DNA of 64,000 nt from Yinghuangia sp035454725 (GCF_051388935.1 NZ_JBPKBI010000022.1:37318-101317); one strand, 5' to 3'. Positions 50,594-62,245 are shown, numbered from the stretch's first letter. The notes: a model not told the origin generated them from the letters alone. A program made the numbers and translations.

Positions 50594-51697
50594 TTGCGAC
50601 GCACTCTTTCCACTCTGGGGCTGGCCGGCGCCATGCTCGCCGCTTTGGTGGCGGTGCCGGCCTCCGCGGCCCAGGATTCGTCCGACCGCGGACGCCCCGA
50701 GGCCGAGCCGATCGTGATCGCGCACCGGGGCGCGAGCGGCTACCGCCCCGAGCACACCTTGGAGGCGTACCGCCTCGCGATCCGGATGGGCGCGGACTAC
50801 ATCGAACCCGATCTCGTGTCCACGAAGGACGGCGTGCTCGTCGCGCGGCACGAGAACGAGATATCGGGCACCACCGACGTCGCCGCACGCCCGGAGTTCG
50901 CCGCGCGCAAGGCGACCAAGACGATCGACGGCGCCACGGTGACCGGCTGGTTCACCGAGGACTTCACCCTCGGCGAGCTCAAAACGCTGCGCGCGAAGGA
51001 GCGTCTGCCGCAGGTGCGTCCGACGAACACCGCGTTCGACGGCAGGTTCGAGGTGCCGACCCTCCAGGAGGTCGTCGACCTGGCCCGCACCGAGAGCCGG
51101 CGTCTGGGCCGCACGATCGGCATCTACCCGGAGACGAAGCACCCGTCGTACTTCCAGTCGATCGGTCTGCCGCTGGAGGAGCCGCTGGTCGCGCTGCTGG
51201 AGAAGAACCGGTTGAACTCTCGGAACGCCGAGGTGATCATCCAGTCGTTCGAGACGGCGAACCTGCGCAAGCTCGACAAGATGACGCGGGTCAGGCTCGC
51301 CCAACTGATGGACGCGAGCGGCAAGCCGTACGACTTCACCGTCTCCGGCGACCCGCGCACCTACCAGGACCTGGCGAAGCCCGAGAACCTCAAGTGGATC
51401 AGCACGTACGCGGACGGCATCGGCGTCAACAAGAACCTCGTCGTCCCGCGTGACGCCGCAGGGAAGCTCCTCGCCCCGACCGACGTCGTCCGGGACGCAC
51501 ACCGGGCCGGCCTGATCGTCCACGCGTGGACGTTCCGCGCCGAGAACCAGTTCCTTCCGGTCGACTTCCGCATCGGCAGCGACCCGAACGCCCGAGGCGA
51601 CATCACCGCCGAGTACGAGCTCTTCTACCGCCTCGGCGTGGACGGCGTCTTCAGCGACCACCCCGACACCGCCGTCGCAGCCCGCGAAGGCCTGTGA
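50594..51697 (+). CDS. Secreted glycerophosphodiester phosphodiesterase
   Basis: 367 residues. A signal peptide (RRTLSTLGLAGAMLAALVAV.., cleavage near ASA-AQ) precedes the GDPD core: IAHRGASGYRPEHTLEAY and ADYIEPDLVSTKDGVLVARH (catalytic His and metal-binding Glu/Asp). It hydrolyses glycerophosphodiesters to glycerol-3-phosphate, an extracellular phosphate and lipid-recycling role (GlpQ-like). The TTG at 50594 is the start, with AGGAG 6 nt upstream; the long upstream open frame overlaps etfD and is not coding. Confidence 0.93.
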   Translation: MRRTLSTLGLAGAMLAALVAVPASAAQDSSDRGRPEAEPIVIAHRGASGYRPEHTLEAYRLAIRMGADYIEPDLVSTKDGVLVARHENEISGTTDVAARPEFAARKATKTIDGATVTGWFTEDFTLGELKTLRAKERLPQVRPTNTAFDGRFEVPTLQEVVDLARTESRRLGRTIGIYPETKHPSYFQSIGLPLEEPLVALLEKNRLNSRNAEVIIQSFETANLRKLDKMTRVRLAQLMDASGKPYDFTVSGDPRTYQDLAKPENLKWISTYADGIGVNKNLVVPRDAAGKLLAPTDVVRDAHRAGLIVHAWTFRAENQFLPVDFRIGSDPNARGDITAEYELFYRLGVDGVFSDHPDTAVAAREGL

Positions 51698-51722
51698 CCC
51701 CGCGCCACCGGCGAGACCGTGG

Positions 51723-51749
51723 AGGCGCCCGCTTGCTCGGCGGGCGCCT
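51723..51749. terminator. Bidirectional terminator after GDPD
   Basis: AGGCGCCCGC (51723-51732) pairs with GCGGGCGCCT (51740-51749) around a 7-nt loop, then a short T-rich run. It separates the GDPD gene from the convergent hypothetical gene. Confidence 0.75.
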
Positions 51750-51758
51750 TCCCGGTTT

Positions 51759-53507
51759 TCAGTCCACGAACAGGCGTTTGATCAACTCGGGGTAATCCCA
51801 GCCCAGTTCACCGAGCATGGCAGCCAATACCGGCGGGGCTCCCTTGACCTGGGGCGTCGTGGCGAGCAGGCCGGGGACCGCGACGCTGCCGCCGCTGAAG
51901 CGCGAGCCGGGGGTCGCGGGGGCGTCGATGCGGTAGGTGCGCCACACCGGCTGATCGTGCTTCAGCATCACCGCGTGGCGGCCGTCCCAGGCGAGGAAGA
52001 CCCAGCGGCCCTTGCTCGCGGCGCGGACGAACACAAGGCCGTCGTGGACCTGGGCGAATCCGTCGACCGCGCCGGCGGCGATGGGGAGCGGGTTGGCGAA
52101 CGAGCCGGTGACCTCCCAGATGCCGTCCTGCTCGTCGGCGGTCAAGCCGGAGGCTGCGAGGTTGGCCAGGACGTCCGCGAATGGGCCCTGGAACTCGGGC
52201 GTTTCGTTATCGGTGTCGTCGTCCGGCCAGGCAGCGGGCGCGGGTTCTTCAGGCGTGGAGGGCAAGTCCCGGGTTTGCGGGGCGACTTGCGGGAGTGGCG
52301 TCGGCGCGGCGGCCGGGGCCGCCGACGGTGCGGCGGGAGGGGCGGCCGGAGTGACCGGTTTGACCGCAGTGACCGCCGGTCCGGGCGCGGCCGGTGCCGG
52401 TGCGGCCGGCGCGGGCGCGGTTCGTCCTGGGCTCAGGAGCGAGTCCGCGCCGACGGCGCCCGGCGGTGCTGCCGGTTGCGGCGCGCCCGGTGGCGCGACG
52501 ACGTGTACCGGCGCACCCTTTGGTCGGCCGCTTGCGGGTTCGTCGGACGTCGTCGGCGCCGCGTCGTACGGTATGCGCGTGCCCTCGGACGGGAGCAGCG
52601 CCGGGTCGCCTTCACCGCAGACCGCGAGCTCCGGCAGTCCGCCCGTGGCAACGGCCGACCCGAGGGCACGCCACGTGAGTTCGGATCCCCCGGTGAGCAC
52701 GGTCCACCGGTCGCCGGCCCGCCACTGGATCAGGCGCCCGCCGCGCACGTGCGCGTCGTCGACGATGCGGATCTCCGCGGGGTGCCCGGCCAGTGCCGCA
52801 GCGACGGCGTCCGGGTCGTAGCCGACGCGCGGCGGGGGCAGCACGAGGGTGATGTGTGCGGGGGTGAGGCGGTCGACCAGTGCACGCAGGGCCCGCGCGT
52901 CGGGGTCCAAGACCGGTGCGTGGATGCGGAGTTCTGTGACCGGGCCCACTGGCAGCCGGTCGAGCAGCGGCGCGTGGAGGTTGTGGAGGAGACGTGCCTC
53001 GTCGTCGGGGCCGACCGGCGCACCGATGTGGCGTTCGGCCACCGCGTCGGCCAGTTCGCGGAGGTGGGCTTCGGCCCATGGGGCGAACTCCAATGCGCCG
53101 CATAGGGATTCGAGCCAGTCCGCGAGGTCGGCGAGCATCGCGTGCGAGGAGCCGCGCGCGCAGGCGACCGTGGTCCACAGCGCGTCGTCCCCCTGCGAGC
53201 CCACGGCCAGGCGCGCGGTGTCGTCGCCGAGCAGCAGCGCGACGCGCGGCGCGAAGCCGAGGACGGCCGCGCGCGACGGGTCGCGGCCTCCGGCGTGGTA
53301 CACGCCGTACGGCGCGTTCGCGATCACCGCGACCCGGGCACCTGTGGTGCGTGCGGCGGGCAGCGCGTCATCGCCGAGTCCGGCGCGTTCGGCGGCGAAC
53401 CCCAGGAACAGCACATCGCGCGGAGCGCTCCCCGCGACAAAGCGCGCGAAGTCTGACAGACCCGCGTTTTCCGATGACCATTTTGGCCCGACGGTATCGA
53501 CGCTCAC
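51759..53507 (-). CDS. Large protein of unknown function, two conserved ends and a Pro/Ala linker
   Basis: 582 residues. Residues ~1-310 look folded: DVLFLGFAAERAGLGDDALP, ARVAVIANAPYGVYHAGGRD, ADLADWLESLCGALEF and THVTLVLPPPRVGYDPDAVA-like strands suggest a PLD-like or Rossmann arrangement, but no known motif is complete. Residues ~320-450 are Pro/Ala-rich and disordered. The last ~130 (FADVLANLAASGLTADEQDG, WRTYRIDAPATPGSRFSGGS) form a second folded domain. I do not recognise the family. GTG 53507 with GGAGGGGG upstream is the start. No obvious operon partner. Confidence 0.75.
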   Translation of the reverse strand: MSVDTVGPKWSSENAGLSDFARFVAGSAPRDVLFLGFAAERAGLGDDALPAARTTGARVAVIANAPYGVYHAGGRDPSRAAVLGFAPRVALLLGDDTARLAVGSQGDDALWTTVACARGSSHAMLADLADWLESLCGALEFAPWAEAHLRELADAVAERHIGAPVGPDDEARLLHNLHAPLLDRLPVGPVTELRIHAPVLDPDARALRALVDRLTPAHITLVLPPPRVGYDPDAVAAALAGHPAEIRIVDDAHVRGGRLIQWRAGDRWTVLTGGSELTWRALGSAVATGGLPELAVCGEGDPALLPSEGTRIPYDAAPTTSDEPASGRPKGAPVHVVAPPGAPQPAAPPGAVGADSLLSPGRTAPAPAAPAPAAPGPAVTAVKPVTPAAPPAAPSAAPAAAPTPLPQVAPQTRDLPSTPEEPAPAAWPDDDTDNETPEFQGPFADVLANLAASGLTADEQDGIWEVTGSFANPLPIAAGAVDGFAQVHDGLVFVRAASKGRWVFLAWDGRHAVMLKHDQPVWRTYRIDAPATPGSRFSGGSVAVPGLLATTPQVKGAPPVLAAMLGELGWDYPELIKRLFVD

Positions 53508-53829
53508 ACCGCCCCCTCCAATTTGATCACCATCGTAAGAGGCCGTCCGCCCGGCCGCAGACCAGGGCGGGGAGATATTGCGCAGCTCACGATGCCACAG
53601 GCGCCGGGCGCGGCACGGCGGCGGGGTGACCGAAGCGGCCACATTCGCTCTCGGCATGACGTGGAGCGAACCCCCTGTGACATAGCGCGACGCGAACGCC
53701 CACACGTCGGTGCCAGTTGGGCGCGTGCACACGGTCGCCGGGCCTCGCGGGCGTCCGCCCCGCCTCGTCCGCCCGGCCTCGCGGCCGGGACGAGCGGGCG
53801 GGGCGCACCTCGTGGGCGGCCTCGGGGGC
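53508..53829. other. 322-bp intergenic region with a strong hairpin
   Basis: It contains the leader of the 582-residue gene on the minus strand and the terminator of the UvrA-like gene (53756-53805). No gene found. Confidence 0.6.
53756..53805 (-). terminator. Imperfect GC hairpin terminating the UvrA-like gene
   Basis: CGCCCCGCC (53756-53764) pairs with GGCGGGGCG (53797-53805), and TCGTCC and CGGCC blocks pair inside, broken by two small bulges. It lies 25 bp beyond the UvrA-like stop on the minus strand. Confidence 0.65.
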
Positions 53830-56133
<2,304 letters not shown>

Positions 56134-56234
56134 CACCCGGCAGTGAACCACACCCGCGAAGCCCTCGCGGCGTCTGGTGCGGGTGCCGCGACTGCGACAC
56201 ACTCGCACATCAACGTCTCTGGGAGCGCCATGAG

Positions 56235-56606
56235 TTGGGACCAACAGGAGGAGCCCGCAACCGCGCACGACGTACGCACCCTCCAGTCAGCGCAGGGCTT
56301 GTCGGCTTATGCGAACCCGTGCGCCAGGAGTACCTGCGGGCCGTCGGCGGACGCGCCGACTACTACGAAGCCGACGCCATGCTCCACGAGACCTTCCCCT
56401 ACTACGGTGTTCCCGATCACGCATGGCAGGAGACCGCGCGCCTTCAGCAGCGAATGGCCGATCGCAGTTGGCACCAGTCAGCCGGCCCGGTGGACCTTCT
56501 CATCGCCGTCACGGCCGCGCACCACAAGCTCACCGTCCTGCACGCGGACCGGGACTTCGAGGCCATCGCCCGTATTACCGGGCAGCCGGCACGTCGCATC
56601 GACTGA
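56235..56606 (+). pseudogene. VapC-like PIN-domain toxin, N-terminus lost
   Basis: From about residue 20 the frame reads GLVGLCEPVRQEYLRAVGGR, YYEADAMLHETFPYYGVP, SAGPVDLLIAVTAAHHKLTV and LHADRDFEAIARIT, an actinobacterial VapC C-terminal part that retains the later PIN acidic residues (GPVDLL, HADRDF). The segment that should carry the first PIN aspartate (L-I-D-T/K-S) is missing, and the upstream ~20 residues are Arg-rich noise. No VapB antitoxin gene precedes it. Probably an inactive remnant. Confidence 0.7.
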
Positions 56607-56633
56607 ATCGGGAGCCGTCGGGCGTCGAGTCTT

Positions 56634-58154
56634 TCACGCTGTGCCGGTGACCACTTTTCGGTTGTGTTCCTGCCATGCGTCCGCGAGGCGGTCGACGGCG
56701 GCGCGCAACGTGGCCGGGGACTCGGCGAAGGAGAGGCGGAGCCCGTCGTGGTGGCGGCCGTCGAAGCACAAGGTGCTGCCGGGGGTGACGACGATGCCGT
56801 GGTGGGCGGCGGCGTGGCCGGCGAAGGTGTCGGTTTCGGCGAGCGGGAGGGTGACCCACGCGGCCCGGCCCGCGTGGGGGACGTGGCGTGTCCAGGCGGG
56901 GAGCCGGCGCTCCAGGTCGTCGAGGAGCAGGTCGCGGCGGGCGCGGAGGGCGCGGCGCAGCCCTTCGTACCACGCGGTGTCGGCGGCGGCGAGCAGGCGC
57001 ACGGCCAGGATCTGGGAGGGAACTCCCGGTGCCGCGTCCAGGGCGGTGCGCAGGCGGAGCAGGCGGCCGCGCAGGGCCGCGGGGGCGCGCAGCCAGCCGA
57101 TCCGCAGGCCCGCCCAGAACGTGCGCGACAGTGAGCCGATCGCGATCACGGAGGTGTCCGATGCGGCGAGGGGGCGCGTCGGCTCGCCGTGCGAGGGCGC
57201 GGCGACCAATCCCAGTCCGGTCTGGGACAGGTCCTCGACGATCAGCGCGTCGCGGCGTCGCGCGACGGTGAGGAGCCTTTCGGTGCGCAGCCGGCTGAGC
57301 ACCGCGCCGGTGGGGTCGTGTGCCGCGGAGTCGACGTAGATCAGCGGTGCGTGCGTGTGCGAAGCGGCGCGGTCCACGGCGTGGACGTCGATGCCGTAGC
57401 CGTCGACCGGCACGCCGACCAGGCGCCCTTGGCGCAGTGCGACGGCCGCGGCGAGGCCGGCGTGCGCGGGGCAGCCGGCGATGATCGTGCGGCCGGGCGC
57501 CACCAGTGCCTCCACGATCAGCGAAAGCGCTTGCTGGGACCCGGAGGTGACGATCAGTTGGTCGGGGCTCGTGGCGAGTCCGACGCGGCGGGTCAGGTGG
57601 GTGGCCAGGGCCTCCCGCAACGCGCGCAGTCCTGCCGGTTCGGCGGCACCTTGCCCGGCGGCTCCGGCCGCATCGCCCAACTCGGCGAGCGACAAAGGCG
57701 CGACGGGCGGCAGGTGCCCGGTGTCGGCCGGGACGGCGAACGACAGGTCGATCGTGTCGCCGTCGTACCGCCGGGCCTGCTGCGGGGGTACGGTCAGACG
57801 GGGGTGGTCGGGGTCGCCGGGTGGCCGTCGGGCCGCATGGGTCCACGGTGGCTTCGGGCGGACGAACGTGCCTGCGCCCTGGCGGCGTTCGACCAGTCCG
57901 CTCTGTGCGAGGTCGTCGTACGCGCGCACCGCCGTGCCCCGGCTCACCCCGAGCGCCTGGGCGACGAGTCGTTCGGCGGGCAGGCGTACGCCGGTGCCCA
58001 CGAGCCGGCGTTCGATGGTTTCGGCGAGCGTCGCGGCGATCTGCCGGTAGCGCGGACCCTCGCGGGTGTCCCAGCCGTCCAGGCCGATCCGCAGCCACCA
58101 TCCGAGATCCTGGTCCACTCCGGCAACATTGGCACTGTCGCGGCTGTCGGGCAA
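56634..58154 (-). CDS. MocR/PdxR-type GntR-aminotransferase regulator lacking the PLP lysine
   Basis: 506 residues. The N-terminal GntR winged HTH (~35-100: GPRYRQIAATLAETIERRLV, ERLVAQALGVSRGTAVRAYD) is followed by a fold-type I aminotransferase domain. The Schiff-base lysine of GS-S-K is Arg344 here (IGSLSRTFWAGLRIGW), and the conserved NPTG is DPTG (Asp280). So internal aldimine formation with PLP is unlikely; it may bind another ligand or act without a cofactor (inference). It lies 36 bp downstream of the YjbR gene on the same strand and 27 bp from the convergent VapC remnant. Confidence 0.9.
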   Translation of the reverse strand: MPDSRDSANVAGVDQDLGWWLRIGLDGWDTREGPRYRQIAATLAETIERRLVGTGVRLPAERLVAQALGVSRGTAVRAYDDLAQSGLVERRQGAGTFVRPKPPWTHAARRPPGDPDHPRLTVPPQQARRYDGDTIDLSFAVPADTGHLPPVAPLSLAELGDAAGAAGQGAAEPAGLRALREALATHLTRRVGLATSPDQLIVTSGSQQALSLIVEALVAPGRTIIAGCPAHAGLAAAVALRQGRLVGVPVDGYGIDVHAVDRAASHTHAPLIYVDSAAHDPTGAVLSRLRTERLLTVARRRDALIVEDLSQTGLGLVAAPSHGEPTRPLAASDTSVIAIGSLSRTFWAGLRIGWLRAPAALRGRLLRLRTALDAAPGVPSQILAVRLLAAADTAWYEGLRRALRARRDLLLDDLERRLPAWTRHVPHAGRAAWVTLPLAETDTFAGHAAAHHGIVVTPGSTLCFDGRHHDGLRLSFAESPATLRAAVDRLADAWQEHNRKVVTGTA

Positions 58155-58190
58155 CGCCCTCGGCGATGCCGAGCCGCGCGACCGGGGTGC

Positions 58191-58559
58191 TCAGTCGCGG
58201 TCTCCGGGCCAATCCAGCCTGAGCCGGGTCGACTTGGGCAGTGACGCGACGACCAGGTCGTAGGAGTCCTCGATCATGTCGCGGACAAGTTCGTCGCCCA
58301 CCGTGCCGTCGAGGGTGACGGTGTTCCAGTGCCGCTTGTTGAGGTGGTAGCCGCCGACGATCGCCGGGTGCTGCTTCCGCAGCCGCACCGCGAGTTCCGG
58401 TTCGCATTTGAGGCTGACGGTCAGCGGTTGGGCGGCAAGTGCGCTGAGGGCGAAGATTTTTCCTTCGACCTTGAAGACCGAGACCTGCTCGTTGAAGGGG
58501 AAGGTCTCGACGGCGCCGTTGAACGCCAGGCAGTGCGCCTTGAGTTGCTCAGGTGTCAT
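58191..58559 (-). CDS. MmcQ/YjbR family protein
   Basis: 122 residues: MTPEQLKAHCLAFNGAVETF, KIFALSALAAQPLTVSLKCE, then GGYHLNKRHWNTVTLDGTVG, the YjbR/CyaY-like fold pattern (DUF419). Thought to bind DNA; function not established. The start is 4 bp from the stop of the metallophosphoesterase gene (start ATG 58559, previous stop 58564), so co-transcribed. Confidence 0.95.
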   Translation of the reverse strand: MTPEQLKAHCLAFNGAVETFPFNEQVSVFKVEGKIFALSALAAQPLTVSLKCEPELAVRLRKQHPAIVGGYHLNKRHWNTVTLDGTVGDELVRDMIEDSYDLVVASLPKSTRLRLDWPGDRD

Positions 58560-58563
58560 GGAA

Positions 58564-59931
58564 CTATGCCTTCAGAGAAGCGAGTTCGACCACGGTGATG
58601 TCCGCCGGCGCCCCGACGCGGACGGGCGGGCCCCACGCGCCGGCGCCCCGCGTGACGTACAACTGGGTGTCACCGTAACGCTCCAGACCGGCCACGGTGG
58701 GGTTGGCGAGTTCGGCGATCAGCGGTCCGGGCCACATCTGGCCGCCATGCGTGTGGCCGGACAGTTGCAGGTCGACGCCGTAGTCGACGGCGTCGTGGAT
58801 GGCGACGGGCTGGTGGGCGAGGAGCACGGAGGCGCGGGTTCGGTCACGGTTGCCGAGCGCGAGGCCGAAGTCCGGCCCCTGACCGTCCGATTCACCGGCG
58901 AAGTCGTTGACTCCGGCCAAGTCGAAGGCGGGCAGTTCGACCCGGGCGTTCTCCAGGGGTTGGATGCCCAACTCGCGGACGTGGTCCACCCACTCCTCCG
59001 CTCCGGAGAAGTACTCGTGGTTGCCGGTGACAAAGAACGCCCCGTGCTGGGCCCGAAGTTCACGCAGCGGCGCGGCGGCCGGGCCGAGGTCGTCCACGGA
59101 GCCGTCGACCAGGTCTCCGACGATGGTGATCAGGTCCGGGTTGGTGCGGTTGACCGCGTCGACGACGCGTTGCGCGTGGCCCCGGCCCAGGATCGGGCCG
59201 AGGTGGATGTCGCTGACGACGGCGATGCGGAACCCGTGGGCGGCGCGCGGCAGTTTGGCCAGCGGCACGGTCACACGCCTGGTGCTCGGGCCCCGTAGGA
59301 CGCTGTACGTTCCGTACCCGACCGTGCCGGCCGCGGCCGCCGCCGCACCGACGGCGACGACACGGGACACGAACAGCCTTCGGGACACCGCGGGTTGCTC
59401 GTCTGATGCGGGAACGGCGTCGGGGGCGGATGCGGAAGTGCCGTCGGCCTGCGTGTCGCGGACCGTGTCGCGGACCGTGTCGCCGGCTGCGCCGGGGTTG
59501 CCCGTCTCCGTCGACGCGTCCTCGGCCCGGGCGGCGCCGGTGCTGCGCATCGCGGCGACGGAGCCGACGGCCGGCTCGGGTATCTCGTCCGCCGACGACT
59601 GTGCCGCCCGGCGGGCCAGATGGCGGGTGAGCAGCGGACGTACCGCCTCTCCGACCAGCAGAGCGAGGACCAGGTACAACAGCACCGCCAGCCACAGGTA
59701 GCCCGGCCACGCGACGATCTGCTGCACGGTGAACCACACACCCGCGCGCGACGAGACGAACGCGGCGATGGTCACGATCGGCAGGGCCACCAGCACGGCC
59801 GTCCCCACGCGCCGGGCACTCCCGCCGGACCGGGTCGTGTCACGGACCATGCGGCACCACACGTACCAGTGCACGCCGGTCATCGCCGCGACAACCACGA
59901 GCACCCCGATCACCACCAAGAGGACCGTCAC
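58564..59931 (-). CDS. Membrane-bound metallophosphoesterase
   Basis: 455 residues. Membrane helices near residues 3-22 (VLLVVIGVLVVVAAMTGVHW), ~37-55, ~65-88 and ~145-165 (preceded by SRRLF) precede a calcineurin-like domain with all metal motifs: VVSDIHLGPI, GDLVDG, TGNHEY, LLAHQP, SGHTHGGQMW. Like YkuE/YaeI-type enzymes it may act on lipid-linked phosphates. A short in-frame repeat (DTVRDTVRDTQ) lies in the linker. GTG 59931 is preferred over GTG 59976, which lacks a ribosome-binding site. Confidence 0.9.
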   Translation of the reverse strand: MTVLLVVIGVLVVVAAMTGVHWYVWCRMVRDTTRSGGSARRVGTAVLVALPIVTIAAFVSSRAGVWFTVQQIVAWPGYLWLAVLLYLVLALLVGEAVRPLLTRHLARRAAQSSADEIPEPAVGSVAAMRSTGAARAEDASTETGNPGAAGDTVRDTVRDTQADGTSASAPDAVPASDEQPAVSRRLFVSRVVAVGAAAAAAGTVGYGTYSVLRGPSTRRVTVPLAKLPRAAHGFRIAVVSDIHLGPILGRGHAQRVVDAVNRTNPDLITIVGDLVDGSVDDLGPAAAPLRELRAQHGAFFVTGNHEYFSGAEEWVDHVRELGIQPLENARVELPAFDLAGVNDFAGESDGQGPDFGLALGNRDRTRASVLLAHQPVAIHDAVDYGVDLQLSGHTHGGQMWPGPLIAELANPTVAGLERYGDTQLYVTRGAGAWGPPVRVGAPADITVVELASLKA

Positions 59932-60264
59932 TTCCCACCCCGCATCGGTTCGGGACCACCTGGGCGCACCGGCCACAGGGGCGGTGAGCAGGGGTCTTGT
60001 CGCATCAGCGTACGTCGTGGCCGAATCTCAAGAGCCAGTCCTGTCACGCGCCCGGTCACGCGGACCCGTCGCGGCGGATCGTGGACGCCGGATGCGGACG
60101 CTCACGCGGCCGTCGTCACACCCCGTTAAGGTGACGCGCACAGCGGACCCGGGTGACGACCACCCGAGGGACCGCCCACGAACCGGGCCGCACCCCGGGG
60201 GGCGTCGGCGGCCGCGGCACGGGCGGCACAGGGCCCGGCACAAGGAACAGGAAAGGGCAGGCGC

Positions 60265-61113
60265 ATGGGATTCGGGGACAAAGTCCGCGGTATCGGCAGC
60301 GCGGTCGGATCGGCTGCGTCGGCGGGGCGCGCCGCGGTCGGGCGCGGGGTCGAGGCCGGTCGTGAGGGGATAGCGTCCGGTGACTGGGTGCGCACGGCGC
60401 TGGGCGCGCTGCCGGTGCCGTCGTCACCCGCGACGGCGACCTGGGAGTACTCGCTCGGTGTGCTCATCTGCACGCACCCTCGCGTGCCCGCGGCGACGGC
60501 CAGGCTGCTCACCCCGCTCGACAGTCTCGGCGCGGTCGGTTTCGGCCCCGAGGGCGTCGGTTTCGACGGCGAGAACGTGCCTTGGGACAAGGTCACCGGG
60601 CTGCGCCTGCACGACGCCTTCACGGTCATGACGACGGACGGCCTCGACGCCGAGATCGACCGGGTGCGCGAGGTTCTGCCGCCGCTGCCCGGCCGCAAGT
60701 GGGTGGTGGGCAAGGCCGTCGAGGCCGCCGCGACGGTCGCGCTCGCGTCCCTCGAACAGGCCGCCGAGCGAAGGCTCGACACCGTCGAAGTGGCGTGCGA
60801 GATCACCTACAAGGGCATGTTGGGTCGTCAGAAGACCTTGAACGCAGGCCTGTTCGCGACCGCGCTGCTCGCGCACCGGCCCGAGGTCGCGGCGGCCCTC
60901 GTGGCGACCGCCGTCGCACACGGCGTCCCCGTCACCCCCGCGCCGCCGAGGACGCAGGACGCCGCAGCACGCGCGGTCGCGCTGCGCGCACGGACGGACG
61001 CGATGGCCGAGCGGCTGCGTGCGGCACAGCAGGAATCACAGGGCGACGACCCGGCCGCGCCGGCTGAGGCGGCGCCGGGCACGCCGACGGCTCCTGGGCC
61101 GAAGGTCGGCTGA
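60265..61113 (+). CDS. Conserved hypothetical protein
   Basis: 282 residues. A Gly/Ser/Ala-rich N-terminal helix (MGFGDKVRGIGSAVGSAASA) is amphipathic. The middle EYSLGVLICTHPRVPAATAR followed by GEGVGFDGENVPWDKVTGLR-like sequence suggests a PH-like or small beta-barrel domain. A helical part (KAVEAAATVALASLEQAAER) and a Pro/Ala tail follow. No signal peptide or membrane segment. Function unknown. It is preceded by AGGAACAGGAAAGG before the ATG at 60265. Confidence 0.75.
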   Translation: MGFGDKVRGIGSAVGSAASAGRAAVGRGVEAGREGIASGDWVRTALGALPVPSSPATATWEYSLGVLICTHPRVPAATARLLTPLDSLGAVGFGPEGVGFDGENVPWDKVTGLRLHDAFTVMTTDGLDAEIDRVREVLPPLPGRKWVVGKAVEAAATVALASLEQAAERRLDTVEVACEITYKGMLGRQKTLNAGLFATALLAHRPEVAAALVATAVAHGVPVTPAPPRTQDAAARAVALRARTDAMAERLRAAQQESQGDDPAAPAEAAPGTPTAPGPKVG

Positions 61114-61254
61114 GCCCCCCGCACGCAGACCGATCCCCACGTGCCGCCGAGTGCCGTGGGACCGGTCCGGGGAGCCGCCGCACCGACAGGCCGCGCGGTA
61201 CGAAACGGCGCCGGCGCAGGCATGCACTGCTGCGCCGGCGCCTCCCGGGCACGG

Positions 61255-62245
61255 TCAGGTGGCCTTGGCGGGCTGTACGTCACGGAAGCGCGCCTCGAAG
61301 ATCGAGTAGGCGCCGAAGGCGATGAGCCCCACCGCTATGGCGAACAACGGCCACGGACCGGCCGACGTCGTGGCGGTCTCGCGCAGGGTGTCGTCGAGCC
61401 CCTTGGCCTTGCCCGCGTCGTACGAGACCGCCGNAGGCGCCGAAGGCGATGAGCCCCACCGCTATGGCGAACAACGGCCACGGACCGGCCGACGTCGTGG
61501 CGGTCTCGCGCAGGGTGTCGTCGAGCCCCTTGGCCTTGCCCGCGTCGTACGAGACCGCCGCCGAGATCAGGAAGCCGCCGACCGCGCAGATCACCACGCC
61601 ACGTGCCGAACGCCCGGGAACGCCGAGGGATTCCACCAGTCGCTGCGTCGCCTCCGACATCCGCCCGGTCTTCAGGTGGCGCAGGAACCGGCGGCGTACG
61701 GCGTTGACGATCGCCACGACACCGGCGACCACGACGCCGACACCGATCAGCAGGACGAGCCACCGTCCGCCGGTCTGGTCCATGACGCGCGCGGTCCATC
61801 CCTTGGACTGCTCGTCACTCGACTGCTGCCCGCCCGAGGTGCCGCCGCCGCTGTCGGTCACGAACGCGACGACGCTGCCGCAGATCACGCCGTACACGAT
61901 CGCCCGCGCGAGCGAGATCAGCCTCTTGGTGGGCTTCGTTCCCTCGGGCCCGGCCTGGCCGTACGCCACTTCCGCGAGGCGCCACAACGCCAGCCCGGCG
62001 AACCCGACCGCGATCGCCCACAGGACGGCTTCCCCGCCGGGCTTCCCGGCGACCGCTCCGAGGGCCCCCTGCCGGTCCGCCTCTGCTCCTTCGGCGCCGC
62101 GGCCTATCTGAATCGCGAGCACGGCGACCAAAATGTAGTTGACCCCGCGTGCCACAAGCCCTGCTCGCGCGAGGACGCTCAGTGACGAACTCCCGGCGGC
62201 CTCACGCCCGGCCCGGTCCACAGTGCTGCTGCCACTCCCCGACAT
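61255..62245 (-). CDS. DUF1206 membrane protein, interrupted only by an assembly duplication
   Basis: Three pairs of membrane helices, e.g. LARAGLVARGVNYILVAVLA, RLISLARAIVYGVICGSVVA and GRSARGVVICAVGGFLISAA, are the DUF1206 repeats. As printed the gene contains an N at 61434 flanked by two copies of the same 126 bp. Removing 127 bases gives an intact 287-residue frame ending GAYSIFEARFRDVQPAKAT, stop at 61255. ATG 62245 (MSGSGSSTVDRAG). Function unknown, plasma membrane. Confidence 0.9.
61308..61560. repeat. 126-bp tandem duplication flanking a single N (scaffold join)
   Basis: 61308-61433 and 61435-61560 appear identical and are separated by one N at 61434. Collapsing them restores the DUF1206 reading frame exactly, so this is an unmerged contig overlap. 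Confidence 0.95.

Noticed and set aside
56235..56606. A working VapBC toxin-antitoxin pair
   Set aside because: The toxin lacks the first PIN aspartate region and no antitoxin gene precedes it.
61308..61560. A genuine tandem repeat within the DUF1206 gene
   Set aside because: An N separates identical copies and collapse restores the frame exactly, so it is an assembly join.
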